Shown here in pieces: positions 15,800 through 24,002 of a DNA stretch of 33,122 nucleotides. Each line of letters starts with the position of its first letter. Within the stretch, counting starts at the first letter, position 1. The stretch is from an uncultured Prevotella sp. Its GTDB lineage: Bacteria; Bacteroidota; Bacteroidia; Bacteroidales; Bacteroidaceae. The stretch covers positions 1-33,122 of the forward strand of contig USSA01000014.1 of the NCBI GenBank assembly GCA_900557255.1. The letters are read 5' to 3'. The position numbers and the translations under genes were made by a program. The notes below the pieces were generated by a model. That model did not search any database and had not been told where the DNA came from. It was given only the letters and a program-made list of their open reading frames with translations.

Positions 15800-15841
15800 A
15801 GAGGTTCACTATTCAATATAACGATATTGAAGTGAACCTCT
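15800..15841 (-). terminator. Terminator of the wecB-like gene
   Basis: Arms 15800-15819 and 15824-15841 form an 18-bp stem with a two-base bulge (outer arm AGAGGTTCAC). On the minus strand TTTCTTTTTATG follows. It probably also serves the + strand gene ending at 15693, with a weaker tail. Confidence 0.7.
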
Positions 15842-15915
15842 AAGTTTATTCTGAAAAGAATCAGTTTACATAGAATTATCTCTCTCCATGAGATTATACT
15901 CTATGAGTTTAGATT

Positions 15916-17025
15916 CTATTCAGCGAGAATCTGGACTATTCTTTCTGCTGAGCGGCCATCCCATCTGTCAGGAATGCCCGCTTTCTTCCATTCACCCTTC
16001 AGAAGTTTCTGCATAGATTGCTTCAGTAACTCCGGATCTTCAGCAACCAGTTCGTTTGTACCCACCTTTACGGTTTCAATATGCTCAGTATAGCTGTTGA
16101 GCGTAATGCAAGGAACCCCATTGAAAGTAGCTTCTTCAGCCACATTACCCGAATCGGTAATCACACCTTTGGCATGAGCTGTAAGATAAGCAAACGACAG
16201 ATAATCGAGCGGCTGAACCACCTGGATTCCACTCTGATGATTACTCTCTTCCTGATAAGCCTTGAATGCGAGCACGAACCCCAAGGCTTTACCTCGAAGC
16301 GGAGCAATCACCTTCACTCCAGCCTGGCGCGCCTCTTCATCTATGACAGAAATGAGCGATTTCATCTCATCAATGTTATTGACGATGGCCTTGCGGTTCA
16401 AGGTCAAAACCATATATTCACCTTCTTTCAGATGAAACTCGTCCATGACTTCAGGACGCTGCATTTTAGACTGAAGGAAGCGGATGTTGTCGATAAGCAC
16501 ATTTCCTACCATATAAACCTTAGACAATTCTGCACCTTCCTTGTTGGCGATGCTGTTGTTTGAAATGCCAGCGGTAAAGAGAATATCTGACAAGCCATCA
16601 ATCACCAGACGGTTGATTTCCTTTGGCATGGTAATGTCAAAACTGCGGGTTCCTGCTGCAATATGAGCAAGCTGTACACCCTGCTTCTTGGTAACAATAG
16701 CCACAGCCATGGTTGAAGCCAGATCATCAACCACAATGACAACATCTGTAGCATTCTGCTGCAGATAGCGCTCAAACTGACCCATCACCTGTCCGGTAAG
16801 TTCGTTCATGTTTGGACAGTCTACGCCGAGATAAGCATCCGGTTTCTGAATGCATAAGTCATCGAAAAGAGAAGATTCCAAAGTCGGATCATCCTCTTTT
16901 CCTGTGTAAACCAACTGATAGCTGATTTCGTTACCAGCTTCCTGAGCATTACGAATCGCTCTAATTACGGGCGCAACCTTGATAAAGTTAGGTCTTGCAC
17001 CTGCAACGATACAGATTTTCTTCAT
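15916..17025 (-). CDS. UDP-GlcNAc 2-epimerase family protein (WecB-like)
   Basis: A 369-residue GT-B-fold protein of the non-hydrolysing UDP-N-acetylglucosamine 2-epimerase family, which makes UDP-ManNAc for surface polysaccharides. The N-terminus IVAGARPNFIKVAPVI and the nucleotide-binding TDSGNVAEEATFNGVP are typical. Two normally conserved active-site positions differ: the glutamate of HVEAG is Ala123 here (HIAAG), and the histidine of the T-x-HR block is Asn210 (LTLNRKA). The aspartate at 100/101 and Glu136 (MPKEINR) remain. Activity is therefore uncertain. There are no polysaccharide genes beside it; the qmcA-like gene precedes it by 116 bases. Confidence 0.85.
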   Translation of the reverse strand: MKKICIVAGARPNFIKVAPVIRAIRNAQEAGNEISYQLVYTGKEDDPTLESSLFDDLCIQKPDAYLGVDCPNMNELTGQVMGQFERYLQQNATDVVIVVDDLASTMAVAIVTKKQGVQLAHIAAGTRSFDITMPKEINRLVIDGLSDILFTAGISNNSIANKEGAELSKVYMVGNVLIDNIRFLQSKMQRPEVMDEFHLKEGEYMVLTLNRKAIVNNIDEMKSLISVIDEEARQAGVKVIAPLRGKALGFVLAFKAYQEESNHQSGIQVVQPLDYLSFAYLTAHAKGVITDSGNVAEEATFNGVPCITLNSYTEHIETVKVGTNELVAEDPELLKQSMQKLLKGEWKKAGIPDRWDGRSAERIVQILAE

Positions 17026-17141
17026 TTTTATCCTGTTTTATATTTTTACTTACTGAAGTTACAGTTTACTGATATTCAGAGTGCTTTATTTTTTTGAGCC
17101 AATCTTGAGCCTAAGGGCATTATCCATTGACTCAGAGGTCT

Positions 17142-18092
17142 TTATCCCTTGAAAAGGTCTTTGATTCCTCCTATAGAGCCCAAGAGATTGGTTGCCTCGT
17201 ATGGCAGATAAACCACCTTATTATCCTTACCCTGTGCTACTTCCTGCATCATGCTGATGTATTTCTGAGCCAAGAGATAGTTGGCTGGATTTGTACTCTG
17301 CCCTACAGCTTCCGTAATCTTCTGAATGGCAATAGCCTCGGCCTCAGCCTTACGGATACGGGCAGTAGCCTCACCTTCTGCATTCAGGATAGCCTGCTGT
17401 TTGGCAGCCTCAGCCTTGTTCACGATGGCAGCCTTCTCACCTTCTGAGAGCAGACGTTGCTTTTCCTTCTCACCTTCTGAAGTCAGGATGGTAGCTCGCT
17501 TGTTGCGTTCAGCCTGCATCTGCTTCTCCATCGCCTGGAGCACACTCTCAGGAGGTGTAATATCCTGCAACTCTACTCGGTTAACCTTGATTCCCCACTT
17601 ATTGGTTGCATCATCCAGAACCGCACGCAGTTTGGTGTTGATCGTATCGCGTGAAGTAAGCGTCTGGTCAAGCTCCATCTCACCTATTATATTACGCAAG
17701 GTGGTTTGGGTCAGTTTCTCTATAGCGTTTGGCAGATTGTTGATTTCATACACACTCTTGAATGGGTCTACAATCTGGAAATAGAGCAACGCATTTATCT
17801 GCATCTGGATATTATCCTTAGTGATTACATTCTGACGGTCGAAATCGTAGACCTGTTCACGAAGGTCGATGCTGTTTGTATAAAGGTATCTTCCGTTTCT
17901 CATCGCCACAATATCCTTGGCATGGTCAATGAAAGGAATGATGATATTAATACCCGGCTTGAGCGTAGCAAAATATCGTCCGAGACGCTCTATGATTTTC
18001 GTCTCACTCTGAGGGATGATGACGATGGTTTTCTTAACTACTACGAGTGCAAGTGCTACTAGAGCAATCAGTACGTAAATTCCTATGTTCAT
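17142..18092 (-). CDS. qmcA: SPFH/Band 7 membrane protein (QmcA-like)
   Basis: A 316-residue protein with one N-terminal membrane helix (about residues 3-21), then the SPFH/PHB domain (IIPQSETKIIERLGRY, ending about residue 190) and a long Ala/Glu/Lys/Gln-rich coiled coil (ERNKRATILTSEGEKEKQRL onward) closing with a hydrophobic tail. Such proteins assemble into large ring- or cage-like membrane complexes. In E. coli, QmcA was found as a suppressor of cells lacking the FtsH and HtpX proteases. It is preceded 47-50 bases upstream by an NfeD gene, the classic SPFH-NfeD pairing, and beyond it by an M48 protease gene. Confidence 0.93.
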   Translation of the reverse strand: MNIGIYVLIALVALALVVVKKTIVIIPQSETKIIERLGRYFATLKPGINIIIPFIDHAKDIVAMRNGRYLYTNSIDLREQVYDFDRQNVITKDNIQMQINALLYFQIVDPFKSVYEINNLPNAIEKLTQTTLRNIIGEMELDQTLTSRDTINTKLRAVLDDATNKWGIKVNRVELQDITPPESVLQAMEKQMQAERNKRATILTSEGEKEKQRLLSEGEKAAIVNKAEAAKQQAILNAEGEATARIRKAEAEAIAIQKITEAVGQSTNPANYLLAQKYISMMQEVAQGKDNKVVYLPYEATNLLGSIGGIKDLFKG

Positions 18093-18139
18093 GATGTTTA
18101 TACGATTAAGTGAATAATGTTGACTCTAAACTTTCCTAC

Positions 18140-18589
18140 TTAAACTTTTTCTACCTTGAGGATGATAGATTCGTGACCTAAGATGCGAACCTTATCGCCT
18201 ACAGGAAGCGGTTCGGCAAGATGCGGAGCTTCCGCTTTCCAATCATCTCCATCCAGCTTCACTCTACCATATCCTCCGGCAGGAATCATCTCGGTCACTT
18301 CCCCTATCTGTCCTGCCAGCGCATCGGCGTTACTGCGGCGGTCTTCCCCACCCTTGTGCAGCGATTTCAGCAGATGCGGACGAACCAACCAGATGCTAAG
18401 CATAGAGCAGATAGCCCAAACCACTACCTGCACCCAGAAAGGTGCTCCTACTAATGCCACAGAAATGCTGATGAGCGCACCAATGGCAAAACAAGTAACA
18501 TAGAAATCGCCGGAAGACAACTCTAAGATGAGGCAGATGAACATCACCGACGTCCATACCAGCCAAAGGTTATGAGATAAATACTCCAT
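18140..18589 (-). CDS. NfeD-family membrane protein
   Basis: A 149-residue short-form NfeD protein (no ClpP-like protease domain): two or three membrane helices in the first 75 residues, then an OB-fold domain (about 85-149; GYGRVKLDGDDWKAEAPHLA and EVTEMIPAGG). The family partners with SPFH proteins, here the QmcA-like gene 47 bases downstream. I chose ATG 18589 (MEYLSHNLW); the upstream in-frame TTG at 18598 sits inside a TAAATTTG sequence that could be the -7 element. If that is the promoter, the mRNA has almost no leader. It may instead be transcribed from the M48 promoter. Confidence 0.9.
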   Translation of the reverse strand: MEYLSHNLWLVWTSVMFICLILELSSGDFYVTCFAIGALISISVALVGAPFWVQVVVWAICSMLSIWLVRPHLLKSLHKGGEDRRSNADALAGQIGEVTEMIPAGGYGRVKLDGDDWKAEAPHLAEPLPVGDKVRILGHESIILKVEKV

Positions 18590-18595
18590 ACTTAA

Positions 18596-18603
18596 CAAAT
18601 TTA
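18596..18603 (-). promoter_or_regulatory. Possible -7 element immediately before nfeD
   Basis: TAAATTTG on the minus strand fits TAnnTTTG, but it ends only six bases before ATG 18589, so the transcript would be nearly leaderless. No TTTG is found at the -33 position. It may be chance in AT-rich DNA. Confidence 0.25.
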
Positions 18604-18609
18604 GTTTGA

Positions 18610-18668
18610 TTCTACTGATTCGGGAAACCCGACAGAGAAGATGATTTCATTTCTACTGATTCGGGAAA
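18610..18668 (+). repeat. 18-bp direct repeat pair between M48 and nfeD genes
   Basis: TTCTACTGATTCGGGAAA occurs at 18610-18627 and 18651-18668, 41 bases apart, filling most of the 96-base gap. Its core GATTCGGGAA also appears inverted at about 25450, upstream of the serpin gene. Confidence 0.65.
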
Positions 18669-18685
18669 AATCCGAAAAAGATTCC

Positions 18686-19582
18686 TTATCTTCTGCGGGT
18701 TGTAGTCTTCTTGCTACTAGTCTTCTTTCTGGTGGTAGAAGTTTTGCCCGTAGAACCTACCTTATAAGTAGTCTGAGGTTTATAATACTTCAGCGCAGTA
18801 GGCATTTCCTTCTGCAAGGCAGCAATACGCTTGGCGTCTGAAGGGTGATCGCTGAAAATATCACTCTGATTGCTGCTAGAGCCCTGCGACATTCGCTGCC
18901 AGAAAGGAATGGCCTGCTGAGGATCGTAACCAGCCATGGCTGCGAAGATAAGACCCATGTAATCAGCCTCGGTTTCATTATCGCGGGAATACTTCAGATT
19001 GCGGAATGAGAAGTACTGTCCGGCAACTGCACTTGCCACATTTCCAACACCATTACCTACTGTCTGGTTCAACACAGTTCCCAGGATGCTTGTACCGGTT
19101 TGCTGATTCTGCTGTTTGGTGAGCTGCTCGGCACTATGTTTAGCCACAGCATGAGCAATTTCGTGGCCCAAAACGATTGCCAAACCGGTTTCATTCTGAG
19201 TATAAGGCAAAAGTCCTTCATAAACCACGATTTTACCGCCAGGCATACAGAATGCATTGGCTGACTTATCTTGTACCAGGTTGAATTCCCATGAATAATT
19301 CTTCACGTCGGCTTCAAATCCATTCTGCTTCAAATAGAGTTCAACAGCATTGGCAAGTCTTTTTCCTACTCGCTGAACCATCGCCGTATTGGCTGCATTG
19401 GTCGACTTCTTGGCAGAAGCCATGTACTTTGTGTATTCCTGATTAGACAGACTGAGAACCTGCTCATCGGATACAGAGATGCGATGAGTGCGACCGGTCA
19501 GAGGCACCGTCTGAGTAGTGCCGCAAGATGACAGCGCAAGGACTGCCACAACCGTCAGAACTAAAACCTTAAACTTTTTCAT
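18686..19582 (-). CDS. M48-family zinc metalloprotease lipoprotein
   Basis: A 298-residue protein with a lipoprotein signal (lipobox LSSC, Cys20) and an M48 peptidase domain. The zinc site is complete: HEIAH with His140, Glu141 and His144, and the third ligand Glu205 in NETEADYMG. It lacks the membrane helices of HtpX and resembles the periplasmic lipoprotein branch (LoiP/YcaL-like), which degrades or repairs misassembled envelope proteins. The last 30 residues are a Lys/Arg/Thr/Ser-rich tail (KTSTTRKKTSSKKTTTRRR) not typical of the domain. The gene is followed by nfeD and qmcA on the same strand, suggesting a shared envelope quality-control role. Confidence 0.93.
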   Translation of the reverse strand: MKKFKVLVLTVVAVLALSSCGTTQTVPLTGRTHRISVSDEQVLSLSNQEYTKYMASAKKSTNAANTAMVQRVGKRLANAVELYLKQNGFEADVKNYSWEFNLVQDKSANAFCMPGGKIVVYEGLLPYTQNETGLAIVLGHEIAHAVAKHSAEQLTKQQNQQTGTSILGTVLNQTVGNGVGNVASAVAGQYFSFRNLKYSRDNETEADYMGLIFAAMAGYDPQQAIPFWQRMSQGSSSNQSDIFSDHPSDAKRIAALQKEMPTALKYYKPQTTYKVGSTGKTSTTRKKTSSKKTTTRRR

Positions 19583-19654
19583 CTTAACTTACTTATGTAT
19601 ATTAAATATGTTTATTCATTAAGTTTATGTGCTGTTTGAAACACATTTTCTCTG

Positions 19655-19686
19655 CAAATATACTATTTCTAGTTGAAACCACCAAA
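19655..19686 (-). promoter_or_regulatory. Promoter of the M48 protease gene
   Basis: On the minus strand TTTG (19683-19686) is followed after 20 bases by TATATTTG (19655-19662). It lies in the 314-base gap 19583-19896, which otherwise holds the leader of the divergent CobW-like gene and AT-rich sequence. Confidence 0.65.
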
Positions 19687-19788
19687 GAAAAATGAGAAAA
19701 ACATGAAATATAACCTAAAAATAACACAAGATAACTGACAAAAAAGGGGTGTACGAAAAAAAGATGGCAAAAAAATAAGGTGTGGCAC

Positions 19789-19896
19789 AATCTTTGCAGT
19801 TTCGCAAAACCGTCAGACTGCCAGATGACAGCTGCCCGAGAAAGCAGCATTATCAGCAGACTGGGTTTAAGAAGTATAACATTAAAATATTTTAAT
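19789..19896 (+). promoter_or_regulatory. Weak -7 element and leader of the COG0523 GTPase gene
   Basis: AATCTTTG at 19789-19796 differs from TAnnTTTG at one base. The leader of about 95 bases that follows is GC-richer than its surroundings and contains GCTGC/GCAGC arms around an 8-base loop and a repeated CAGACTG. I recognise no known riboswitch or Zur box. Metal control would be expected for this family but is not shown. Confidence 0.3.
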
Positions 19897-21195
19897 ATGA
19901 ACGCAAAGAAGGAAGTGCCTGTATTGCTCTTGACAGGCTACCTGGGTAGTGGAAAAACAACCCTCCTCAACAAGATTTTAGCTAACGAAAAAGGTATTAA
20001 GTTTGCCGTCATCGTCAACGATATTGGTGAAGTCAATATTGATGCAGCCCTGATAGAAAAAGGTGGCGTAGTAGGTCAGAAAGATGATTCGCTCGTTTCT
20101 CTCCAGAATGGTTGCATCTGCTGCACATTGAAGATGGACCTGGTAGAACAGCTCAAGGAAATCGTAGACATGAAGCGTTTCGATTACATTGTCATAGAGG
20201 CTTCCGGAATCTGCGAGCCTGCTCCTATTGCACAGACCATCTGCTCTATCCCATCCCTCGGTCCTCAGTACATCGAGAATGGCATTCTGCGCCTTGACAG
20301 CATCGTTACCGTAGTAGATGCTTTGCGCATGAAGGATGAATTCTCCAACGGCAGCGACCTGATGAAGAAGAATATGGATGAGGAAGATCTGGCTTCGCTC
20401 GTCATCCAGCAGATTGAGTTCTGCAACATCATTCTTCTGAATAAGGCTGCAGAGGTTGAGCCTAAGGAACTGGAGCACCTGAAGCAGATTATCCGTGCCA
20501 TCCAGCCTAAGGCAGAAATCTTTGAATGCAACTATGGTGACGTTGACTTGAATCTGATTGTCAACACCAAGAAGTTTGATTGGGAAACCGTATCCACTTC
20601 AGCCGGTTGGATTCAGGAGATTGAATCAGAAAGAAATGAAGAGCATGAAGAAGATGATGAAGAAGAAGCACATGAACATCATCACCATCATGACGAGGAA
20701 GACGAACATGAGCATCATCATCATGACCACGATGAGCATGACCACGAGCATGACGAGCATGAACATCATCATCATCACCATCATCACGACCATGACCATG
20801 ATCATGAAGGCGGAGAAGTTGAGGAATACGGAATCGGCACCTTCGTTTACTATCGTCGCAAGCCTTTCGACCTGGGTCTCTTCGATGATTTCGTAGCAAG
20901 AAAATGGCCTAGAGACGTGGTTCGCGCCAAGGGAATCTGCTATTTCGATGATGAGCGCGACATGTGCTACGTGTTCGAACAGGCTGGCAAGCAGAAGACT
21001 GTAAAGCAGGCTGGCCAATGGTTGGCTACCATGCCGAAAGACGAACTCGCCCAGGTATTGATGAACAACCCACAGCTGCAGAAGGAATGGGATCAGGAAT
21101 TGGGCGACCGCATGATAAAAATCGTATTCATCGGTCAGCATATCAAGGAACAGAAAGATGCTATCATTGCTGAGCTCGACAAATGTCTGGCATAA
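19897..21195 (+). CDS. COG0523/CobW-family GTPase with His-rich metal-binding stretch
   Basis: A 432-residue cytoplasmic G3E GTPase. Walker A is GYLGSGKTT (residues 14-22), and the family's metal-binding CxCC motif is CICC at 73-76. After the GTPase domain comes an acidic His-rich linker at about residues 247-305 with 28 histidines interleaved with Asp/Glu, then the CobW C-terminal domain (GIGTFVYYRRKPFDLGLFDD). These proteins act as metallochaperones; members with CxCC and His-rich linkers are mostly linked to zinc (ZNG1, YeiR, ZigA), others to cobalt or nitrile hydratase iron. Zinc is therefore likely, not proven. I chose ATG 19897 because the frame upstream is leader. It ends before a strong terminator. 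Confidence 0.92.
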   Translation: MNAKKEVPVLLLTGYLGSGKTTLLNKILANEKGIKFAVIVNDIGEVNIDAALIEKGGVVGQKDDSLVSLQNGCICCTLKMDLVEQLKEIVDMKRFDYIVIEASGICEPAPIAQTICSIPSLGPQYIENGILRLDSIVTVVDALRMKDEFSNGSDLMKKNMDEEDLASLVIQQIEFCNIILLNKAAEVEPKELEHLKQIIRAIQPKAEIFECNYGDVDLNLIVNTKKFDWETVSTSAGWIQEIESERNEEHEEDDEEEAHEHHHHHDEEDEHEHHHHDHDEHDHEHDEHEHHHHHHHHDHDHDHEGGEVEEYGIGTFVYYRRKPFDLGLFDDFVARKWPRDVVRAKGICYFDDERDMCYVFEQAGKQKTVKQAGQWLATMPKDELAQVLMNNPQLQKEWDQELGDRMIKIVFIGQHIKEQKDAIIAELDKCLA

Positions 21196-21321
21196 AACAG
21201 ATTAAAGAAGTAGACAAGCAGAACAGAAGTCTATCTTCAGAACAAATATTGCAGAATCTTATTCTGCCCAGTTCTTAGCAAAAAGCAAAGGAAAAATAGC
21301 TCAAAATGAGCAGAAAACACG

Positions 21322-21370
21322 AAAAACGGAGGAAAACGAACAAAAAAGTGAAGTTTTTCCTCCGTTTTTT
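21322..21370 (+). terminator. Terminator of the COG0523 GTPase gene
   Basis: A 15-bp perfect stem: AAAAACGGAGGAAAA (21322-21336) with TTTTCCTCCGTTTTT (21355-21369), followed by T. It is symmetric enough to act on both strands. It separates the GTPase gene from the GNAT-ligase unit. Confidence 0.85.
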
Positions 21371-21392
21371 AGTTTAATTCGTTTTTTTTTGT

Positions 21393-21400
21393 TAATTTTG
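21393..21400 (+). promoter_or_regulatory. -7 element for the GNAT-ligase unit
   Basis: TAATTTTG, 28 bases before ATG 21428, followed by CACCCGAATA. The same GCACCCGAAT follows the -7 element of the SMR gene. The -33 position lacks TTTG. Confidence 0.5.
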
Positions 21401-21427
21401 CACCCGAATAATAAAAGCGTAATTAAT

Positions 21428-21958
21428 ATGAAGACAAACTTCAGACAGGCGTATATTAAGGACTTTGCTGCTTGCTGGAAAGTCATCGACCAGGCTCGCC
21501 AAAGTATGATAGAATCGGGACGTCACCAATGGACTGAGGAATATCCATCAGAAAAAGACATCAGAAAAGACATAGAAAATGGCAACGCCTTCGTTCTAAC
21601 TGTAAACGAAGAGGTGGTTGTCTATGGAGCAGTCATATTGAATGGTGAACCCAAATATAAGAAATTAGTAGGCAACTGGATTACCGATGGCGATTATTAT
21701 GTAATACATCGCTTTGCCACGTTGCCTAGTTTCCAGCGTGAAGGTTTAGCGCGTATTTTCATCAGTAAGGTGAACAGCATGTGCGAGGTAGAAAAAATAC
21801 CTAGCATCAAGGTTGACACCAACTTTGACAATACGCCGATGATTAACCTTCTGTCTTCGATGGGTTTCTGCATCTGCGGACGTGTAAACTATGGAGGAAA
21901 CAGAGGTCAGCGTTTCGCCTTTGAAAAACTCTCCATAGCCATGGAACCTGCAGAATAA
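21428..21958 (+). CDS. GNAT-family N-acetyltransferase
   Basis: A 176-residue acetyl-CoA-dependent acyltransferase. The strand-4/helix-3 core is YYVIHRFATLPSFQREGLAR, in which the Q-R-x-G-x-A acetyl-CoA pyrophosphate loop is visible as QREGLAR. IKVDTNFDNTPMINLLSSMG is the following strand and helix, with the usual N-x-x-M/A-x-x-L pattern. The substrate cannot be inferred. I chose ATG 21428 (MKTNFRQAY) because the upstream extension would begin within the promoter. It lies 52 bases before the ligase gene and probably shares its transcript. Confidence 0.9.
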   Translation: MKTNFRQAYIKDFAACWKVIDQARQSMIESGRHQWTEEYPSEKDIRKDIENGNAFVLTVNEEVVVYGAVILNGEPKYKKLVGNWITDGDYYVIHRFATLPSFQREGLARIFISKVNSMCEVEKIPSIKVDTNFDNTPMINLLSSMGFCICGRVNYGGNRGQRFAFEKLSIAMEPAE

Positions 21959-22010
21959 TTTCTGGCCATCGAAAAACACAACATTTGATAAACATCCTCA
22001 AACATTCATT

Positions 22011-23981
22011 ATGGAAGAGAAACTATTGCAGATGAAGAGCTTGGTTGAAAGACTCAACCAAGCTTCGGATAGTTATTATAACGGAAAAGGCGAACTCATG
22101 ACCGACTATGAGTGGGACGCCCTTTTCGACCAGCTCAAGAGATTGGAAGAGGAAACAGGCGAAATTCTGCCTGACTCCCCTACTAATCGCGTGTCAGAAG
22201 ATTCTATCGTAGGAAAGAAAGAGGAGCATGAATTTGCCGCCCTCTCTCTGGCAAAGACCAAACAGGTAAGTGATCTTGTAAAATGGGCAGAAGACCGCCC
22301 TATCTGGATTTCATGGAAACTGGACGGACTGACCCTCGTAGTAACCTATGACGGCGGAAAACTCACCAAAATCGTTACCCGCGGTAACGGACACATCGGC
22401 ACCAACATTACCCACTTGGCTCCAGCCATTTCAGGCATTCCTGCTACCATTTCAGAGAAAGGACATCTTGTAGTAAGAGGAGAAGCCGTCATTTCGTATA
22501 CTGATTTCGAACAGTTCATCATCGAAAGCGAAGGCGATTACGCCAATCCACGAAACCTCGCTTCAGGCTCACTCACGCTGAAGGATATTGATGAGGTGAA
22601 GCAGCGCCACATCCAATGGATTCCGTTCACCCTGGTTTATACTGAGCGGGAACTTACCTCATGGGGCGAACGCATGCAGATGCTGAAAGACCTGGGAATG
22701 AATCCTGTAGAACGAGAGCGTATTGACCACCCTACCACAGAAAATATCCAGCTGGAAATAGACAAGTTTACGGAGAAGGTGACAAGCAAGAAGAATCCTT
22801 TTCCGGTAGACGGACTGGTGATTTGCTACGATGATACGGTTTATGCAGCTACGGGGTCGGTTACAGGCCACCACGCTACGAGGGCAGGATTTGCCTTTAA
22901 ATGGCAAGACGAGCATGCTGAAACAGAACTCGACCACATCGAATGGTCGTGCGCAGCCAGCACCATCACGCCTGTAGCTGTTTTCAAACCGGTAGAACTG
23001 GAAGGAACCACCGTGCAGCGTGCCTCGCTCTGCAATGTAAGCGAATGCGAGCGTCTGGGCATTGGCGACAAGGGAACCAGACTGCAGGTTATCAAGGCCA
23101 ACAAGATTATCCCGAAGGTAATCAATATTACAGAGGTTGTGGGGAGTTTCGTCATTCCCGCTGAATGTCCGGTTTGCCATGCGCCAGCCGTAGTGCGCGA
23201 GAGTGAGAGCGGCACCAAGACTCTCCATTGCACCAATGCAGCCTGCCCAGCCAAACAACTTAAGAAATTTGCCCGCTTCGTCAGCAAGGAAGGAATCAAT
23301 ATTGACGGAATCTCAGAACAGACTGTCTGGAAATTCATCAATCATGGTTTTATCAGAGAATATGCTGATTTCTACAAACTGAAGAATTACGCATTCGAGA
23401 TTTCCTGTTTCGAAGGATTTGGCAAGAAGAGCGTAAGCAATCTTCTGGAGAGTGTAGAGAAAAGCCGCCATACTGATGGCCGTCATCTACTCTACGCCTT
23501 GAATATTCCGCTCTGCGGCGGCGATGTGGCTAAAAAACTGCTCAGCCGTTACAAGGTGAAGGAACTGATAGAAACGGCGCGCCTGAGCATGTTCGATGAT
23601 GAGTTTGCAAGCATTGATGGTATTGGACCTGAAAAGAGTGCCAAGTTTATCGCCTGGTTCAAGGATGATGTTCATTTCCAGCATGTGCAGCATCTGCTGT
23701 CCGAGCTGATTATCGAGGAGCAGGAGCCTGTAGAAACGGGAAATAAATGCCAGGGACTGACTTTCGTCGTAACCGGAGATGTGCATCATTACAAGAACCG
23801 CAACGAGCTGAAAGCTTATATTGAAAGCCAGGGCGGCAAGGTTACGGGAAGCGTGAGCAAGAGTACTAACTTCCTGATTAACAACGATGCAGCTTCGCAG
23901 AGTTCGAAGAACAAGAAAGCACATGAACTCAATATTCCAATCATTACTGAGGATGAGTTCATTGAAAAGTTTCAGGAGTAA
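22011..23981 (+). CDS. ligA: NAD-dependent DNA ligase, divergent LigA-type
   Basis: A 656-residue protein with complete LigA architecture: domain Ia (YYNGKGELMTDYEWDALF), adenylation domain with nucleophile Lys103 in KLDG, OB fold, four-Cys zinc finger (CPVC, then CTNAAC), HhH domain (DGIGPEKSAKF) and C-terminal BRCT (LTFVVTGDVHHYKNRNEL). Several usually invariant positions differ: the glutamate two before the nucleophile is Ser101 (ISWKLDG), TRGDG is TRGNG (Asn126), and the motif IV lysine of DGVVIK is Cys272 (DGLVIC). Glu158 in RGEAV and the motif V lysine (AFKW) are kept. From memory, similar WKLDG/RGNG ligases occur in gut Clostridia. Likely a second ligase; it follows a GNAT gene. Confidence 0.92.
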   Translation: MEEKLLQMKSLVERLNQASDSYYNGKGELMTDYEWDALFDQLKRLEEETGEILPDSPTNRVSEDSIVGKKEEHEFAALSLAKTKQVSDLVKWAEDRPIWISWKLDGLTLVVTYDGGKLTKIVTRGNGHIGTNITHLAPAISGIPATISEKGHLVVRGEAVISYTDFEQFIIESEGDYANPRNLASGSLTLKDIDEVKQRHIQWIPFTLVYTERELTSWGERMQMLKDLGMNPVERERIDHPTTENIQLEIDKFTEKVTSKKNPFPVDGLVICYDDTVYAATGSVTGHHATRAGFAFKWQDEHAETELDHIEWSCAASTITPVAVFKPVELEGTTVQRASLCNVSECERLGIGDKGTRLQVIKANKIIPKVINITEVVGSFVIPAECPVCHAPAVVRESESGTKTLHCTNAACPAKQLKKFARFVSKEGINIDGISEQTVWKFINHGFIREYADFYKLKNYAFEISCFEGFGKKSVSNLLESVEKSRHTDGRHLLYALNIPLCGGDVAKKLLSRYKVKELIETARLSMFDDEFASIDGIGPEKSAKFIAWFKDDVHFQHVQHLLSELIIEEQEPVETGNKCQGLTFVVTGDVHHYKNRNELKAYIESQGGKVTGSVSKSTNFLINNDAASQSSKNKKAHELNIPIITEDEFIEKFQE

Positions 23982-24002
23982 ACAAGTGAATAAAGCGAAA
24001 TA

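Noticed and set aside
20626..21141. 171-codon minus-strand frame rich in Met, Val and Leu opposite the His-rich GTPase
   Set aside because: The apparent membrane-like sequence is only the reverse complement of CAT/GAC repeats.
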